64,000 nucleotides of DNA. Source: Bosea beijingensis. Lineage in GTDB: Bacteria > Pseudomonadota > Alphaproteobacteria > Rhizobiales > Beijerinckiaceae. The position numbers and the translations under genes were made by a program. Location of the stretch: assembly GCF_030758975.1 (NCBI RefSeq), contig NZ_CP132359.1, forward strand, positions 3,493,283 to 3,557,282, in the 5' to 3' direction. Below are positions 1 through 9,208 of this stretch, in pieces. Position 1 is the first letter of the stretch; the number at the start of each line of letters is the position of its first letter. The notes beneath the pieces are model-generated. The model did not search any database. It was given only the letters and a program-made list of their open reading frames with translations, and had not been told where the DNA came from.

Positions 1-24
1 AAAGACATCGGCCGGAAGCCCTGA
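1..24 (+). CDS. C-terminal end of the gene upstream of napC (probably napB), partial
   Basis: The first 24 bases read in frame as KDIGRKP followed by a TGA stop, ending 12 bp before napC. In nap operons the gene in front of napC is usually napB, the small dihaem subunit of periplasmic nitrate reductase. Only seven residues are visible, so the identity rests on gene order alone. Confidence 0.4.
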   Translation, partial: KDIGRKP

Positions 25-36
25 GGCGCGTGCATC

Positions 37-750
37 ATGGCCAGGCTCAAATCCTTCATTCTCTGGTGCTGGGGCGTCGCCGTCAGTTTCTGGCGCATCA
101 TCAGCCGCCCGAGCGCCTATCTGCCGCTCGGCGTGCTGACGCTCGGCGGCTTCGTCGGCGGCGTGCTGTTCTGGGGCGGCTTCAACACGGCGTTGGAGGT
201 CACCAACACCGAGAAGTTCTGCACCTCCTGTCACGAGATGCGCGACAACGTCTATCAGGAGCTGCAATCGACGATCCATTTCTCGAATCGCTCGGGCGTG
301 CGCGCGACCTGCCCGGATTGCCATGTCCCACATAACTGGACCGACAAGATCGCCCGCAAGATGCAGGCGTCGAAGGAGGTCTGGGGCAAGATCTTCGGCA
401 CGATCTCGACGCGCGAGAAGTTCCTCAACATGCGGCTCGAACTGGCCAAGCACGAATGGTCGCGATTGAAGGCGAACGACTCGCTGGAATGCCGCAACTG
501 CCATTCCTCGGTGGCGATGGACTTCACCAAGCAGACCCGCCGGGCTGCCGAGATCCATGGCCGCTTCCTGACCACCGGCGAGAAGACCTGCATCGACTGC
601 CACAAGGGCATCGCCCATCTGTTGCCGGATATGACCGGAATCGAGCCAGGCTGGAAGGATGCGCCGGAGTTGCAGGGCAAGGGCAGCGCCTCCTGGCACG
701 GGCCGGAGCGTGCAGTGCGGACCTATCTCGCCGAAATCGAGACGCGGTGA
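37..750 (+). CDS. napC: NapC/NirT-family tetrahaem cytochrome c
   Basis: Membrane-anchored tetrahaem c-type cytochrome that passes electrons from quinol to the periplasmic NapAB nitrate reductase. The 237-aa protein has one N-terminal membrane anchor (about residues 29-48), then four CxxCH haem-binding motifs: CTSCH (62-66), CPDCH (92-96), CRNCH (152-156) and CIDCH (185-189). This is the number and spacing of NapC/NirT proteins, and the length is normal. It follows closely on what looks like the end of napB, so it is the last gene of a nap operon lying mostly outside the window. NirT-type cytochromes serving other reductases are a less likely alternative. Confidence 0.93.
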   Translation: MARLKSFILWCWGVAVSFWRIISRPSAYLPLGVLTLGGFVGGVLFWGGFNTALEVTNTEKFCTSCHEMRDNVYQELQSTIHFSNRSGVRATCPDCHVPHNWTDKIARKMQASKEVWGKIFGTISTREKFLNMRLELAKHEWSRLKANDSLECRNCHSSVAMDFTKQTRRAAEIHGRFLTTGEKTCIDCHKGIAHLLPDMTGIEPGWKDAPELQGKGSASWHGPERAVRTYLAEIETR

Positions 751-774
751 GGGGCTGCCGGCTGCAACTGTCTT

Positions 775-897
775 TGTCATTCCGGGGCTTCGCGCAGCGA
801 AGAACCCGGAAGCCCCGACTGGGCGGGCGGCCTGCAAACGGGCTGGGAATCGCTTACCAGTCTTAGGTTCCGGGTTTGCGCGCCCGGCGTGGGACGA
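775..897. repeat. Palindromic intergenic repeat, family A, copy 1
   Basis: Non-coding stretch after napC. Its left end (TGTCATTCCGGGG, then TTCGCGCAGCGAAGAACCCGGAA) matches, almost base for base over about 34 bases, the reverse complement of the right end of the repeat at 13021-13152. An inverted partner (GGTTCCGGGTT, about 866-876) follows, but the far TGACA end has decayed. Probably a dispersed REP-like element that may also act as a terminator for the nap operon. Confidence 0.6.
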
Positions 898-1024
898 GCG
901 ATGATCGCGGCATTCACGATCGCGGCGGCGCCGAGCGCATTCTGCCCGAGGGGGATGGGCTGGATGCGGGAGGCTCTCCGGTGCAGAAGGAGCCTGAACG
1001 ATCGACGCTCCGGAGCGAAATGCC

Positions 1025-1327
1025 ATGACCGCCGGTGAAGCCGCGCCCGACCTGCCCTTCGTCCGGGATGCGGACGGCTCCTTCGTGCTCGATGCAGCGC
1101 GCCTGGCGAAGCGCTTCGGCTGGTCGGCGGAGGAATTGCGCGACCTCATGCGCCGCGGACTGGTGACGAGCCGGGTCGAGCGCGGGGAGGCGGACGACGA
1201 AGGCCGCTGGCGCCTCTCCGTGCGCTGCGGCAATCGCTGCTGGCAGGCCATCGTGCTGCCCGACGGAAGCGTTGCCGAGGAACAACTGGACTTCCTGCCC
1301 GCCCCCGGCCGCCGCGGACGGATCTGA
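1025..1327 (+). CDS. DUF6522 family protein
   Basis: A 100-aa soluble protein of unknown function. Its layout (acidic N-terminus, FVLDAARLAKRFG segment, helix with EELRDLMRRGLVTSRVE, then GRWRLSVRCGNRCW) fits the small DUF6522 family of alphaproteobacteria as I recall it. No signal peptide or membrane segment is visible. Family members often sit near respiratory or denitrification genes, in keeping with napC upstream, but no biochemical role is established. The assignment is from memory of the family pattern. Confidence 0.65.
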   Translation: MTAGEAAPDLPFVRDADGSFVLDAARLAKRFGWSAEELRDLMRRGLVTSRVERGEADDEGRWRLSVRCGNRCWQAIVLPDGSVAEEQLDFLPAPGRRGRI

Positions 1328-1483
1328 ACGAGCGCCGTTCGGGTGCGGCATGTCCGGAGCGCGGGCCTGCCGGGCGGGGGGCTGATGTACATTTCCGGGT
1401 ACCGTCCCGATAATGCGCTTTCAGCGGCGCGACTCGCTCCAGCGGCCCGCGCTTTCCTCCCGCGCTGTCTCGATGAGGGAACG

Positions 1484-1735
1484 ATGCGTCTTATCCATCT
1501 CGGCCCGGCCACGATTCTCCTTGCGGCGCTGGGCGGCTGCGCATCCCGCGAGCCGGCTGAATTTTCGGAAGCGCCGGTGGTCCAGAGCATGACCATCCAG
1601 CCGCAGCAGCGCAGCTATCTCGATCCCGGCCCGGCGCCCGCCCGCCTGAGCGGCCCCGGCTATGCGCGCGACAGCGGGACGAGTTTTGCCGGGCGCTCCG
1701 ACAGCTTCGGCAGCAGCGTGCTGCCTTCCTTCTGA
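1484..1735 (+). CDS. Small putative lipoprotein
   Basis: An 83-aa protein starting MRLIHLGPATILLAALGGCAS. The hydrophobic stretch ends in a lipobox (LGGC), so the mature protein would be a lipid-anchored peptide of about 65 residues rich in Pro, Ser and Gly. This ATG was chosen because it places the signal peptide at the N-terminus; an in-frame start at 1343 would add 47 residues with no signal character. There are no recognisable domains and the function is unknown. Confidence 0.6.
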   Translation: MRLIHLGPATILLAALGGCASREPAEFSEAPVVQSMTIQPQQRSYLDPGPAPARLSGPGYARDSGTSFAGRSDSFGSSVLPSF

Positions 1736-1793
1736 GGCGGCAGGACATCCGGGCCGCTCGCATGAACGGCCGCCGCTTTGGGCGGCGACCGGA

Positions 1794-2114
1794 TCACTCG
1801 GGAAGCCGCAGCCCGGCGAGGAAGGTGACGACCGTCAGGGTTTCTTCCGGCTGGGCCTGGCACTGGCGCTCGACGACCTCGAGGATTTCTCCATCTCCGT
1901 ATTTCGACAGCCGGGAGGGGGAGGTCTGGCGCATGGCGTCGACCACCCAGCGGCCGATCAGGTTGTGCATCTCCGCATCGGTGCTCCTGCGCTTCATCCA
2001 GGCTTCGCAGGTGATGTAATCCTGCAGGAATTCGCCCTGGCGAAGCACTTCGCTCGTCGCCGCTGCCGGACCGGCCAGAAACCAAAGCGCCGCCCACGCC
2101 CCCAGACGCATCAT
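1794..2114 (-). CDS. Small secreted protein of unknown function
   Basis: A 106-aa protein with an N-terminal signal peptide (MMRLGAWAALWFLAGPAAA, cleavage probably after AAA). The mature part of about 87 residues contains two cysteines (in YITCEAW and VERQCQAQ) that could form one disulfide. Size, secretion and the two cysteines recall small periplasmic HdeA-like proteins, but the similarity is weak and I do not assign the family. It is convergent with the small lipoprotein gene on the other strand. Confidence 0.55.
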   Translation of the reverse strand: MMRLGAWAALWFLAGPAAATSEVLRQGEFLQDYITCEAWMKRRSTDAEMHNLIGRWVVDAMRQTSPSRLSKYGDGEILEVVERQCQAQPEETLTVVTFLAGLRLPE

Positions 2115-2662
2115 CTCCCCACCCCGTTCCGTTTCCGCCGCCGCCCGGCCGCTCCATCTTTCAGGTCCGCCGGTTCTGGCTCGACAGCCCCGTCCCGCCT
2201 TATCTCGCGCTGTCGCGGACGCGCATGGCGGGAAAGGGCCCTGGAGGTCCGGTCGTGCATCTGCGAAGGGAGCGGTAGTTCATCGAGCATAGCGAGCTTC
2301 GCCTGCACGGCAACACTCAAATCCCTTCGCCAGGCGTTGTTGCCGATGGCTTCGACGATAGCTCGCTTCTGCAATATAGAGACAGAAGTAATTTTGAATA
2401 GTTCTCAATTGTGCCGCTGTGTAGCTTGCCCGCGCCGAGAATGCCCGGTTCTCATGGGCTCTTCTTCCATAAGCGGGCGTCGTGCGGCGTTTGCGCCATA
2501 GGGCCAGAGTAAGAACGGCTCTGTCCGGCCGGGTGCGCGCCCTGCGTGTCGAGTGCAGCGAAAAGATGCGCGTTCGGCTTGAGCGCAGGCCTCCGATTCA
2601 ACCGCGGTTAACCGCCACGGCGGAAGATCGCCCCGATCGGACAGGGCTATCGCGAGGGGGAG
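2115..2662. other. Gap of about 550 bp with no confident gene
   Basis: This interval separates the small secreted protein (minus strand) from the DctP-like gene (plus strand). A minus-strand frame of 87 codons (2111-2374, TTG start) overlaps the downstream gene by four bases but has no recognisable features. The segment near 2370-2410 is more A+T-rich than its surroundings and could hold a promoter. Nothing else was recognised. Confidence 0.4.
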
Positions 2663-3763
2663 ATGGTCAGGACCTGCGACATCGCCACCGCATATCGTTC
2701 GCGCCGCCGCGTGCAGCCTGTGATTGCAGCGCTCGCCGCCATGCTCGCATTCGCGGGCTGCGCCGCGCTGGCCCAGACGCGCCCGGAAGAGCCGATCAAG
2801 CTGCAGATCATCGGCGGGCTCGCCGGCGTCACCCAATACACCAAGATCGAGCAGCCCTTCTGGCAATCGGAGATCGCGGCGCTGTCGAAAGGGCGCGTCA
2901 GCGCGACGATCCGGCCGCTCGATGCCGGCGGTCTGCGCAACCAGGAAATGCTCCAACTGATGCGGCTCGGGGTGATGTCGTTCGGCACGGCGCTCTTGAG
3001 CGCGGTGGCCGGCGACGAGCCGGAGCTGAGCGCCGTCGACCTGCCTGTGCTGAACCCCGATGTCGCCACCTTGCGGCGGACGGTCGCCGCGTTCCGGGAG
3101 CATCTGCGCAGCGTGCTGCGCGAGCGCTACGACATCGAGCTTCTCGGCATCTACGCCTATCCGGCGCAGGTTCTGTTCTGCACCAAGCCGTTCAAGGGGC
3201 TCGACGACCTCGCCGGCCGGAAGGTGCGAACCTCTTCGGTCGGGCAGTCCGAGCTGATGGCGGCGATGGGAGCCGTGCCGGTGATCCTGCCCTTTGCCGA
3301 GATCGTGGCGGCGCTGCGCGACGGTGTCGCCGATTGCGCGATTACCGGCACGTTGAGCGGCTACGAGATCGGCCTGCCGCGCGTGGCCGTCGCCGTCCAT
3401 GCCTTCGCGCTGAGTTGGGGCGTCTCTATCTTCGGGGCGAACGGGACCTATTGGGACGCGCTTCCCGCCGATGCGCGCGACATCATCCGGCAAGGCGTGG
3501 GCCGACTCGAGGAGCGGATCTGGTCGCAGGCGGAAGCCGATACGCAGCGCGGCCTTGCCTGCAATGCCGGTACGGAAACCTGCTCCGGCAAGCCCGAGCG
3601 GCCGATGACGGTGGTGCCGGCCCTGCCGGCGGACGCGACGCGCCGGCGCCTCCTCGCCGAGGTCGTCCTCCCGCGCTGGTTCGAGCGCTGCGGCCAGGAC
3701 TGCGTCTCGGCCTGGAACACCTATCTCAAGCCGCTCCACGCCATCGAGCCCCGGTCGCCGTGA
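2663..3763 (+). CDS. DctP-type (TRAP) periplasmic solute-binding protein, orphan
   Basis: A 366-aa exported protein of the DctP fold that captures small organic acids for TRAP transporters. An N-terminal signal segment (residues about 18-38, ending in ALAQT) precedes a typical DctP core: GRVSATIRPLDAGG, the ligand-site region KPFKGLDDLAGRKVRTSS, and GVADCAITGTLSGYE. No TRAP membrane subunits are next to it. The next gene, 25 bp downstream on the same strand, encodes a membrane GGDEF-EAL protein with a periplasmic sensor. I infer that the binding protein presents a ligand to that sensor rather than feeding a transporter. A GGGGGAGATG context supports the start. Confidence 0.82.
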   Translation: MVRTCDIATAYRSRRRVQPVIAALAAMLAFAGCAALAQTRPEEPIKLQIIGGLAGVTQYTKIEQPFWQSEIAALSKGRVSATIRPLDAGGLRNQEMLQLMRLGVMSFGTALLSAVAGDEPELSAVDLPVLNPDVATLRRTVAAFREHLRSVLRERYDIELLGIYAYPAQVLFCTKPFKGLDDLAGRKVRTSSVGQSELMAAMGAVPVILPFAEIVAALRDGVADCAITGTLSGYEIGLPRVAVAVHAFALSWGVSIFGANGTYWDALPADARDIIRQGVGRLEERIWSQAEADTQRGLACNAGTETCSGKPERPMTVVPALPADATRRRLLAEVVLPRWFERCGQDCVSAWNTYLKPLHAIEPRSP

Positions 3764-3788
3764 CTCGCCGTCCCCTCGATGAGGATCA

Positions 3789-6512
3789 ATGATCAAGCGC
3801 CTCAAACTCATGGTGGTCGCGGGGACCGTCGCCATCCTGGCGGTGGCGGCTTTCGGTGCCTCGAATCTGGTTCGCCAGAGGGAGGAGGCCGCCTGGCGTG
3901 CCGCCGAGCAGTCCCTCGAAGGTGCAGCAGTCGCCGTCGAGAATGCGTTCGACCGGCAATTGCTGCAGGTCGATGGGGCGCTGGCGAGCTTTGCGACCCT
4001 GTTCGATGTCGCGCAGATCGGGCCCGGGCAGCGCGACGCCGCCAGCCGCCTGTTGCGGGGCCTCAATTTCCAGACGATGGCATTTCGGGATCTGCTGCTG
4101 GTCGGGCCGGACGGCAGCATCGTGGCCTCCGCCAAGGCGAGCGGCGCGCGCCATCCGCTGCCGCTCGACGTGGCGATGGTCGGGCGTTCACCGACGAACC
4201 TGATCGGACCGCTCCGCAACGCCGTCACCGGCGACTGGGCGCTCTATGTCGCACGCCGGATCCCGGCCTGGCACGGCATCGTCCCCGTTGCGGAGGTTCC
4301 GCTGCACACGTTGATGAAACTGCTGGGGGAGGCGGGTGTCAGCCCCGGAACGCAGATTTCTCTCGAACGTGCCAACGGCCAGGTCGTCGCGACGCTGCCG
4401 CATGACGAATTGCTGATCGGCAAGTCCCGCGCCGTGGCGCTGCCCGAGCGGGCGGTGAACGGCAAGGCCTTCATGATCGGAGATCGAAACAGCGAGGCCA
4501 GCAGCCTCAACGTGGTCAGAACCTCGCTCTATGGCGATATCCGGGTCGTCCTGAGCGTTAAGAGCGGCGTGCTCCTGGCGGATTGGCGCCATGACCGCGA
4601 CAGGACGCTGACGGCGGCCGGCATCGCCGTGATGCTGCTGAGCGCCTTTGCCGGAGCCATCCTGCTGGCCATCCACCAGCGCGAACGGGCGGATGCCGAG
4701 CGGACGCGGTCCTCGGCGGTCCTCGACGACGCGATCGAGGCCATGTCGGACGGCTTCGTGATGTGGGACAGGGACGACCGGCTGGTGACGTGCAACCAGC
4801 GCTATCGCGAGCTCTATGCCCTGAGCGCTCCCTTCATGGCCGCCGGGGCGCATTTCGAGGACATCATCCGCAAGGGCGCCGAGCTCGGCCAATATCCCCA
4901 GGCGACCGGCGATGTCGACGCGTTCGTGAAGGACGTCGCCGCCTGGCATCGGCAAGGCCGCGGCTCGATCGAGCGCCTGCTGCCGGATGGCCGCTGGCTG
5001 CTCATCACCGAGAGGCGAATGCGGGATGGCGGCATCGTCGGAATTCGTACGGATATCACGGCGCTCAAGGGGGCGCTCGCGGATCTCGCCACCGCCAACA
5101 CGCGCGCGAACGAAGCGGCCGAAGAGGCGCGACAGCAGAACGTGGCCCTGCTCGAACAGGAAAGCCGCATCCGCTTCCTGGCGCATCACGACGACCTGAC
5201 GAGCCTGCAGAACCGCTTCGCCTTTCGTGGCCAGATCGCGAAGTCGCTGTTGCGGAAGGGCGACGAGCCGGCATCGGTCGCGCTGCTCTTCCTCGATCTC
5301 GATCACTTCAAGGACGTCAACGACACGCTCGGGCACCCCGTCGGCGACTTGCTGCTGCTCTCGGTCGCGGAACGCCTGGCGACCTGCGTGCGGGATAGCG
5401 ACTGCGTCGCCCGGCTGGGCGGGGACGAGTTCGCGGTCCTCAGCCTCGGCCAGGAGCAGCCGAGGCAGGCCGAGGCGCTGGCCGCGCGCATTATCGAGGT
5501 CCTGAGCCAGCCCTATTTCATCCAGGAGCGAACGATCTCGATCTCGGCGAGCATCGGCATCGCCGTCGCGGAAGGGCCGGATTTCGACGCGGACCTGCTG
5601 CTGAAACAGGCGGACCTCGCGCTCTACGAGGCCAAGGCGCAGGGCCGCGGCGTCTGCTGCGTGTTCACCGCTGCGATGGACGAGCAATTGCGCGCCCGCC
5701 TCGCCCTGGAGGTGGATTTGCGCAAGGCGATCGAGGAGCGGCAGTTCGAATTGTCCTACCAGCCGATCTTCGACCTGAAATCCAGCAAGCTCTGCGGCTT
5801 CGAGGCGTTGCTGCGCTGGCACCATCCCGAGCGGGGGCTGGTCAAGCCGGCGGATTTCGTGCCGCTCGCCGAGGAGACGCGATTGATCGTCGATCTCGGC
5901 GAATGGGTCATTCGGCAGGCTTGCACAGATGCGGCCCGGTTGCCGGGCGATCTGCGCATCGCCGTCAATCTGTCGCCGGTGCAACTGATCTTCGGCGACA
6001 CGGTCGCGGCCGTGCGCGATATCCTCGCCGTGACCGGGCTCGATCCGGCGCGCCTCGAGCTGGAAATCACCGAGACGGCGCTGCTCGCCAACGACAACCG
6101 TAGTCTCGGAACGCTGAGGAGCCTCAAGGAACTCGGGGTCCGCATCGTCCTCGACGATTTCGGCACCGGCTATTCCAGCCTCAGCCATCTCAGGCTCTTC
6201 CCGCTCGACAAGGTCAAGATCGACCGCTCCTTCGTGCGCGACATGACCGCCCATTCCGACAGCGCTGCCATCGTCACGGCGGTTGCGGCTCTCGCGGCCG
6301 AGCTCGGCATGGCGACCACGGCGGAGGGCATCGAGACCCAGGACCAGCTCGACGCCGTCGATCGCGCCGGCTGCACGGAAGCCCAGGGCTATCTCCTGGG
6401 AAAACCGCAGCCGATCCTGCAGGCGGTCCACACGACCCTGTTCAGGCGCTCCAGCCGGAGCCGCGGCGGGCCGCGGGGCGGGCGTGCGCTCGATTCGTCC
6501 GACACGCTGTAG
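3789..6512 (+). CDS. Membrane PAS-GGDEF-EAL protein (cyclic-di-GMP synthesis/turnover)
   Basis: A 907-aa bifunctional cyclic-di-GMP protein. Order: membrane helix (about 7-27), a periplasmic sensor of about 245 residues that looks Cache-like, second membrane helix (about 277-297), a PAS domain (about 310-430), a short coiled coil, a GGDEF domain with intact RLGGDEF (G544-F548), and an EAL domain with intact FEALLRWHHP (E672-L674) plus the DDFGTGYSSLSHL and KIDRSF motifs. Both catalytic signatures are present, so either activity is possible. It is preceded by a DctP-like binding protein gene at 25 bp, suggesting a sensing pair. The C-terminal tail after EAL is Arg/Gly-rich. Confidence 0.93.
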   Translation: MIKRLKLMVVAGTVAILAVAAFGASNLVRQREEAAWRAAEQSLEGAAVAVENAFDRQLLQVDGALASFATLFDVAQIGPGQRDAASRLLRGLNFQTMAFRDLLLVGPDGSIVASAKASGARHPLPLDVAMVGRSPTNLIGPLRNAVTGDWALYVARRIPAWHGIVPVAEVPLHTLMKLLGEAGVSPGTQISLERANGQVVATLPHDELLIGKSRAVALPERAVNGKAFMIGDRNSEASSLNVVRTSLYGDIRVVLSVKSGVLLADWRHDRDRTLTAAGIAVMLLSAFAGAILLAIHQRERADAERTRSSAVLDDAIEAMSDGFVMWDRDDRLVTCNQRYRELYALSAPFMAAGAHFEDIIRKGAELGQYPQATGDVDAFVKDVAAWHRQGRGSIERLLPDGRWLLITERRMRDGGIVGIRTDITALKGALADLATANTRANEAAEEARQQNVALLEQESRIRFLAHHDDLTSLQNRFAFRGQIAKSLLRKGDEPASVALLFLDLDHFKDVNDTLGHPVGDLLLLSVAERLATCVRDSDCVARLGGDEFAVLSLGQEQPRQAEALAARIIEVLSQPYFIQERTISISASIGIAVAEGPDFDADLLLKQADLALYEAKAQGRGVCCVFTAAMDEQLRARLALEVDLRKAIEERQFELSYQPIFDLKSSKLCGFEALLRWHHPERGLVKPADFVPLAEETRLIVDLGEWVIRQACTDAARLPGDLRIAVNLSPVQLIFGDTVAAVRDILAVTGLDPARLELEITETALLANDNRSLGTLRSLKELGVRIVLDDFGTGYSSLSHLRLFPLDKVKIDRSFVRDMTAHSDSAAIVTAVAALAAELGMATTAEGIETQDQLDAVDRAGCTEAQGYLLGKPQPILQAVHTTLFRRSSRSRGGPRGGRALDSSDTL

Positions 6513-6594
6513 CCTTCGGGCGCGTGCCGGGCAGGCCCACGCAGCCACGCCCGGCATGATCGACGGGAAAGTCGTACATTCAGGAGGGAAGAAG

Positions 6595-6668
6595 TGGAGC
6601 GGGTACCGGGAATCGAACCCGGGTATTCAGCTTGGAAGGCTGCTGCTCTACCATTGAGCTACACCCGC
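6595..6668 (-). tRNA. tRNA-Gly (anticodon TCC)
   Basis: Reading the minus strand, a full cloverleaf forms. The acceptor stem GCGGGTG pairs with TACCCGC (G-T at the last pair), followed by the D-arm, an anticodon arm whose loop carries TCC, the T-arm GGGTTCGATTCC, discriminator T and an encoded CCA at 6597-6595. The length of 74 with CCA is usual for glycine tRNA. Confidence 0.97.
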
Positions 6669-6783
6669 ATCGGGCGCCAAATTCCCCATCGGACCCACTG
6701 GTGTCAAGGGGCGCGATCAGGTTGTTCGCCTGATGTGGCCGTTGACGTGACGGGCGAGCCGTCAGAGCGGCATTGCCGCTCCG

Positions 6784-8838
6784 TCAGAAGCCGAAGTTCA
6801 CGCCGGCCTTGAGGATATCGCCAGAGGTGCGCGCGCGCATCGTGGCAAATTCTCCGGGGGCCTGCCGGGTGACTTCCCCGAGCGTCAGTTGCGCGCGCCC
6901 GAGGTCGTAGCGCATATAGTCCAGTCTGACCGAGATGCCTGGTGTGATCGCGTATTCGACGCCGCCGCCCAAGGCCCAGCCACCGGCCATCTCCGAACGC
7001 GACGCCAGATATGTCGGGTTGTTGGCGGGGATGGGCGTGATCGAGCCGCTCTGCTCGACGCGGCCATAGGCATAGCCGCCGGTCCCGTAGACCAGCAGGT
7101 TGCCGAAGGCGAGGCCGGCGCGCGCCCGCACCGTGCCGAGCATCGAAAGCCTGTTTTCGCTTTGCGTCGTGACCTGCACGCCGAACGGATTCACGGACGA
7201 GATGTCCCTGCCGCCGAGGCGCGTGGCAGAAAGATCGGTTTCCGCGCCGATCACGACCGGGCCGATCTGATAGTTGAATCCGAACTGCGCGCCGCCGACG
7301 GCACCGTTTCCGTCGGGCGAGAGACGGGGGGCCACGTTGCCGGCGCCAATCGAGGTGCGGATCGAGTTCGTGGGGCCGTAGCCGTCGACGATCGTGCGGC
7401 TGCTTTGCCGGCCAGCGCCGATCGAGCCGCCAACATAGAAGCCGGTCCAGCGCGGACGATCCGGCCACCCCACCGGCAGGACCGGCTCCGGCGCAGGCTG
7501 CGGCTCCGCGGCGCTGGTCCGAGGAGCAGGCGCAGCCGGCATCGCCTGGGTCTGCCGCGGCATACCCGACTGGGCCGGAGAGACGCCGCGCGGCGTATAG
7601 TCGGCGCGGCGCGAGCGGGGCTGCTGGACGGCCGGGCAGACCGGGCAGGTCTGCGCGACCTGGATGCGGTTGCGGCTGGGCGCGGTCGCAGCCAGCCGCA
7701 GGGCCGCGGCGGTATGATCCGACACCGGATAGAGGCGAGCATAGAGCCTGAAGGATTCGGCATCACCGGCGAGTACCGCCTCGGCCCAGGCCCGCTCGTC
7801 GGTGCGCTGGGCGAGGATACGGTTCAGACGCAGCGCATTCTGGTCCTCGGGGTTGAGGCTGAGCGCGTTGCCGTAGATGTCGCTGCGGTCCCAGGCGATC
7901 GCGGTGCGGGCCGCATCGGCCGGCGTCATGCTGCGCAAGGAGGCGAGCGTCGGGCGCGCCGACAGGGGCACGTTGCCGGCGGTCGCGGACTGCGCCGCGG
8001 GGGCGCCGGCCGGGCGCTGGAAGAAGCTGAACTCGGTGATCAGCGAGGAGGTGTCCCAGGGGATCTGGGCGCCGTTGGTGGAATCGTAGACGGCGAGCCG
8101 GATGCGCCGGAAGATCTGCTCGACGGCGAGACCCGGCTCGCGTGCCTCGCGCAGGAAGGCGGTGGTGAAGGGGCTGTTGACACCGGTACCGTCCGCCGCG
8201 GTGGAGCCTGGGGAGGTCGCGAAGGCGACGAAGGTGCCGCTGTTGGAGTCGATGCGGGCCAGACCGGCTTCGCTGTTGATACCTTCATTGGCGCCGTCGA
8301 CGATCTGCAGGGCGAGACCACGGGCGGTCGTGCGGTCCGCAAAGGGGTTGTTGCGGCAGGCGTCGATGATCGCGATCTTGGACTTGGCGCCGGCGCCGTC
8401 GAGCCGCCTCAGGATATCGCTCAGCGAGAGGGATTGATCGGCAATGCTGGTTGCGATCTGTGGGCGGATATCGGTCGGCAGGATGTAGTTGGCGCCGTCG
8501 AGCTGCACGGCATGGCCGGCATAATAGACCAGCGCCGTGGTGTCTGGGCCGCTGCGGCGGACCTTGTCGACGAAGACGTCGAGCGCGCCGCGCAGGCCGG
8601 CGAGCGACATGTCGAGGGCCGGCGTGATATCGAAGCCGGCCTCCTGCAGCATGGCGCGCGTGGCATTGGCGTCGTTCAGCGCATTGGGCAGCTTGGTGAC
8701 ATTGGCATAGGCGCCATTGCCGACGACGAAGGCGAAGCGCTTCTGGGCAAGGGCGGGCGTGGCACCAATGCTCAGCGCTGCCAGGGCCACCGTCCAGGCG
8801 GCGATGAGATACGCATAGGCCCGGGCATGTAAACGCAT
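6784..8838 (-). CDS. Secreted caspase-like (peptidase C14) protein with C-terminal outer-membrane beta-barrel
   Basis: A 684-aa protein. A signal peptide (cleavage near TPALA-Q, residue 31) leads into a caspase/metacaspase domain (about 33-270) with the His-Cys dyad in YYAGHAVQ (H109) and IIDACRNNP (C161). A Pro/Ala-rich linker follows. Residues about 465-684 form an Omp25-like eight-strand barrel, opening WTGFYVGGSIGAG and ending in Phe (AGVNFGF), the usual signal for barrel assembly. Most bacterial caspase-like proteins have repeats or a plain secreted form; the barrel fusion is unusual. The ATG at 8838 was chosen over an in-frame start 25 codons upstream because it begins the signal peptide. 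The substrate is unknown. Confidence 0.87.
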   Translation of the reverse strand: MRLHARAYAYLIAAWTVALAALSIGATPALAQKRFAFVVGNGAYANVTKLPNALNDANATRAMLQEAGFDITPALDMSLAGLRGALDVFVDKVRRSGPDTTALVYYAGHAVQLDGANYILPTDIRPQIATSIADQSLSLSDILRRLDGAGAKSKIAIIDACRNNPFADRTTARGLALQIVDGANEGINSEAGLARIDSNSGTFVAFATSPGSTAADGTGVNSPFTTAFLREAREPGLAVEQIFRRIRLAVYDSTNGAQIPWDTSSLITEFSFFQRPAGAPAAQSATAGNVPLSARPTLASLRSMTPADAARTAIAWDRSDIYGNALSLNPEDQNALRLNRILAQRTDERAWAEAVLAGDAESFRLYARLYPVSDHTAAALRLAATAPSRNRIQVAQTCPVCPAVQQPRSRRADYTPRGVSPAQSGMPRQTQAMPAAPAPRTSAAEPQPAPEPVLPVGWPDRPRWTGFYVGGSIGAGRQSSRTIVDGYGPTNSIRTSIGAGNVAPRLSPDGNGAVGGAQFGFNYQIGPVVIGAETDLSATRLGGRDISSVNPFGVQVTTQSENRLSMLGTVRARAGLAFGNLLVYGTGGYAYGRVEQSGSITPIPANNPTYLASRSEMAGGWALGGGVEYAITPGISVRLDYMRYDLGRAQLTLGEVTRQAPGEFATMRARTSGDILKAGVNFGF

Positions 8839-9208
8839 GCTGCTTCCCCTGTGCGAGAAGAACGACTCGCTCGACCTTGTCTGACGCCCGCGATTCGAAC
8901 GGGCATCCGCCATATGATGGAGGTTCCCAGAAAGCCGCTGGTGGAAGCAACATCAAATCGACATGGAAAAGCCACGCTCGGGCTGGGCTGGTGAAGACTT
9001 GATTCTCCAGATTCTGCGCTGGGTTAGCCGCGGCAGCCACAGCGATGATTCAAGTATAATCGGGCGGGTGTGACTTAATTGCCAGCGCATCCGGGCTTTT
9101 CCCGGCACGCACCGAAGGGCACTCTCGGGAACCGCTCCTTCAAATGAATGAGGCGTTCGGGCGGCGCTTCGGCTGGAATGATGCGGACGGAGTGGGGCGG
9201 AAGCGGCC
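8839..9208. other. Divergent intergenic region, 370 bp
   Basis: Lies between the divergent caspase-barrel and methyltransferase genes and must hold promoters for both. Short A+T-richer patches occur around 8900-8970 and 9040-9075. No gene, repeat or clear operator was recognised. Confidence 0.4.

Noticed and set aside
2111..2374. Minus-strand frame of 87 codons overlapping the small secreted protein gene by four bases
   Set aside because: TTG start without a clear ribosome-binding site, low-complexity Arg-rich second half and no recognisable family. The four-base overlap is suggestive but not enough.
2405..4228. A 607-codon open frame on the minus strand
   Set aside because: It lies opposite the DctP gene and the start of the GGDEF-EAL gene, with no recognisable domain; a G+C-bias artefact.
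4188..6557. A 789-codon open frame on the minus strand
   Set aside because: It is antisense to the GGDEF-EAL gene and has shadow-frame composition.
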